The notes under the pieces were generated by a model that worked only from the letters and a program-made list of their open reading frames with translations, ran no database searches and was not told the origin of the DNA. 5,394 nt of DNA from an uncultured bacterium. GTDB lineage: Bacteria; Patescibacteriota; Minisyncoccia; Phycocordibacterales; UBA1006. The position numbers and the translations under genes are program-made. Of this stretch, positions 5,152 to 5,394 are shown in pieces (position 1 is the stretch's first letter; each line of letters starts with the position of its first letter). Location: positions 1-5,394 of the forward strand of contig CAIXMG010000027.1 of NCBI GenBank assembly GCA_903920485.1, given 5' to 3'.

Positions 5152-5394
5152 ATGGTAATGCTTGAAGACAAGGAGGCCATCAGGCAGATGCCTATGGATG
5201 TGATCCTGAAAAAAATATGGTGGGATCGGGGTATATTCTTCTTCACTCGCAAAAAGGGGTGTGCTGACCCGGTTTCTGCCATGACGCTCGGCGAGTTCAT
5301 CGACGCGAATCCAAATTTTTTCCGTATTGGTCAACCTTTTGCCTGCTTCAAGGATGGAACCGGTTGCCTCAAGAAAGAGGCGACGACCTGGAAG
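5152..5394 (+). CDS. Unrecognised protein, N-terminal 81 residues; second tandem paralog (3' end outside window)
   Basis: The frame is open to the last base of the window (81 codons), so the gene continues rightward. The visible part matches the N-terminal module of the preceding gene: PM near residue 14, FFFTRKKG (29-36), TLGEFIDAN (45-53), FACFKDGTG (63-71) and a following Lys-rich stretch. The spacing between conserved blocks agrees to within two residues. Overall identity is low outside these blocks, so the copies are old or fast-evolving. It has three cysteines (37, 65, 72) that the first copy lacks at the matching positions. The start at 5152 is preferred over the in-frame ATG at 5110 because the latter lies inside the -10 hexamer; ATG 5158 is also possible. 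Function is unknown. The missing C-terminal part would show whether the putative helix-hairpin-helix region and basic tail are shared. Confidence 0.75.
   Translation, partial: MVMLEDKEAIRQMPMDVILKKIWWDRGIFFFTRKKGCADPVSAMTLGEFIDANPNFFRIGQPFACFKDGTGCLKKEATTWK

Overview
The window reads as a chromosomal segment of a bacterium with a compact genome. It most likely belongs to the Patescibacteria/Candidate Phyla Radiation (Parcubacteria-like). This is inferred from the style of the SMC C-terminus (a short acidic linker, then LSGGERSLTSIALLFALSQVN and a VLDETDAALD Walker B/D-loop), from single genes in alternating orientation, and from the lack of convincing Shine-Dalgarno sequences at all five visible starts. 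No marker here fixes the phylum. There are no RNA genes, insertion sequences, CRISPR arrays or phage genes.

Layout, left to right: (1) the 3' end of an SMC chromosome-segregation ATPase gene (+, 2-418); (2) a convergent gene for a membrane-anchored VanY-type D,D-carboxypeptidase (-, 443-1294); (3) a 45-bp divergent intergenic region with two outward-facing extended -10 promoters, both placed so that transcripts would start at or next to the AUG; (4) an endonuclease/exonuclease/phosphatase (EEP) family protein (+, 1340-2086); (5) a perfect 28-bp palindromic bidirectional terminator that contains the stop codons of genes 4 and 6; (6) a complete RNase R/VacB-type 3'-5' exoribonuclease (-, 2097-4169); (7) a 94-bp divergent intergenic region with back-to-back promoters; (8) an unrecognised 256-residue protein (+, 4264-5034) with its own promoter and terminator; (9) the start of a second, related protein (+, from 5152 to the window end), again with its own promoter and an A/C-rich leader.

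Genes 2, 4 and 6 are housekeeping: cell wall, phosphodiester or nucleic-acid hydrolysis, and RNA decay. Nothing suggests that they form a pathway. The most interesting part is the right end, where two neighbouring genes encode diverged copies of the same N-terminal module (FTR...TLxxFIxAN...DG[S/T]). Each is an independent transcription unit. The first has a C-terminal part loosely reminiscent of the helix-hairpin-helix fold of the RNA polymerase alpha C-terminal domain, and a very basic tail. Two further signals run through the window: stop codons embedded in terminator hairpins at every complete gene junction, and a sharply bounded stretch of lowered GC3 inside the RNase R gene that suggests a recombination tract.
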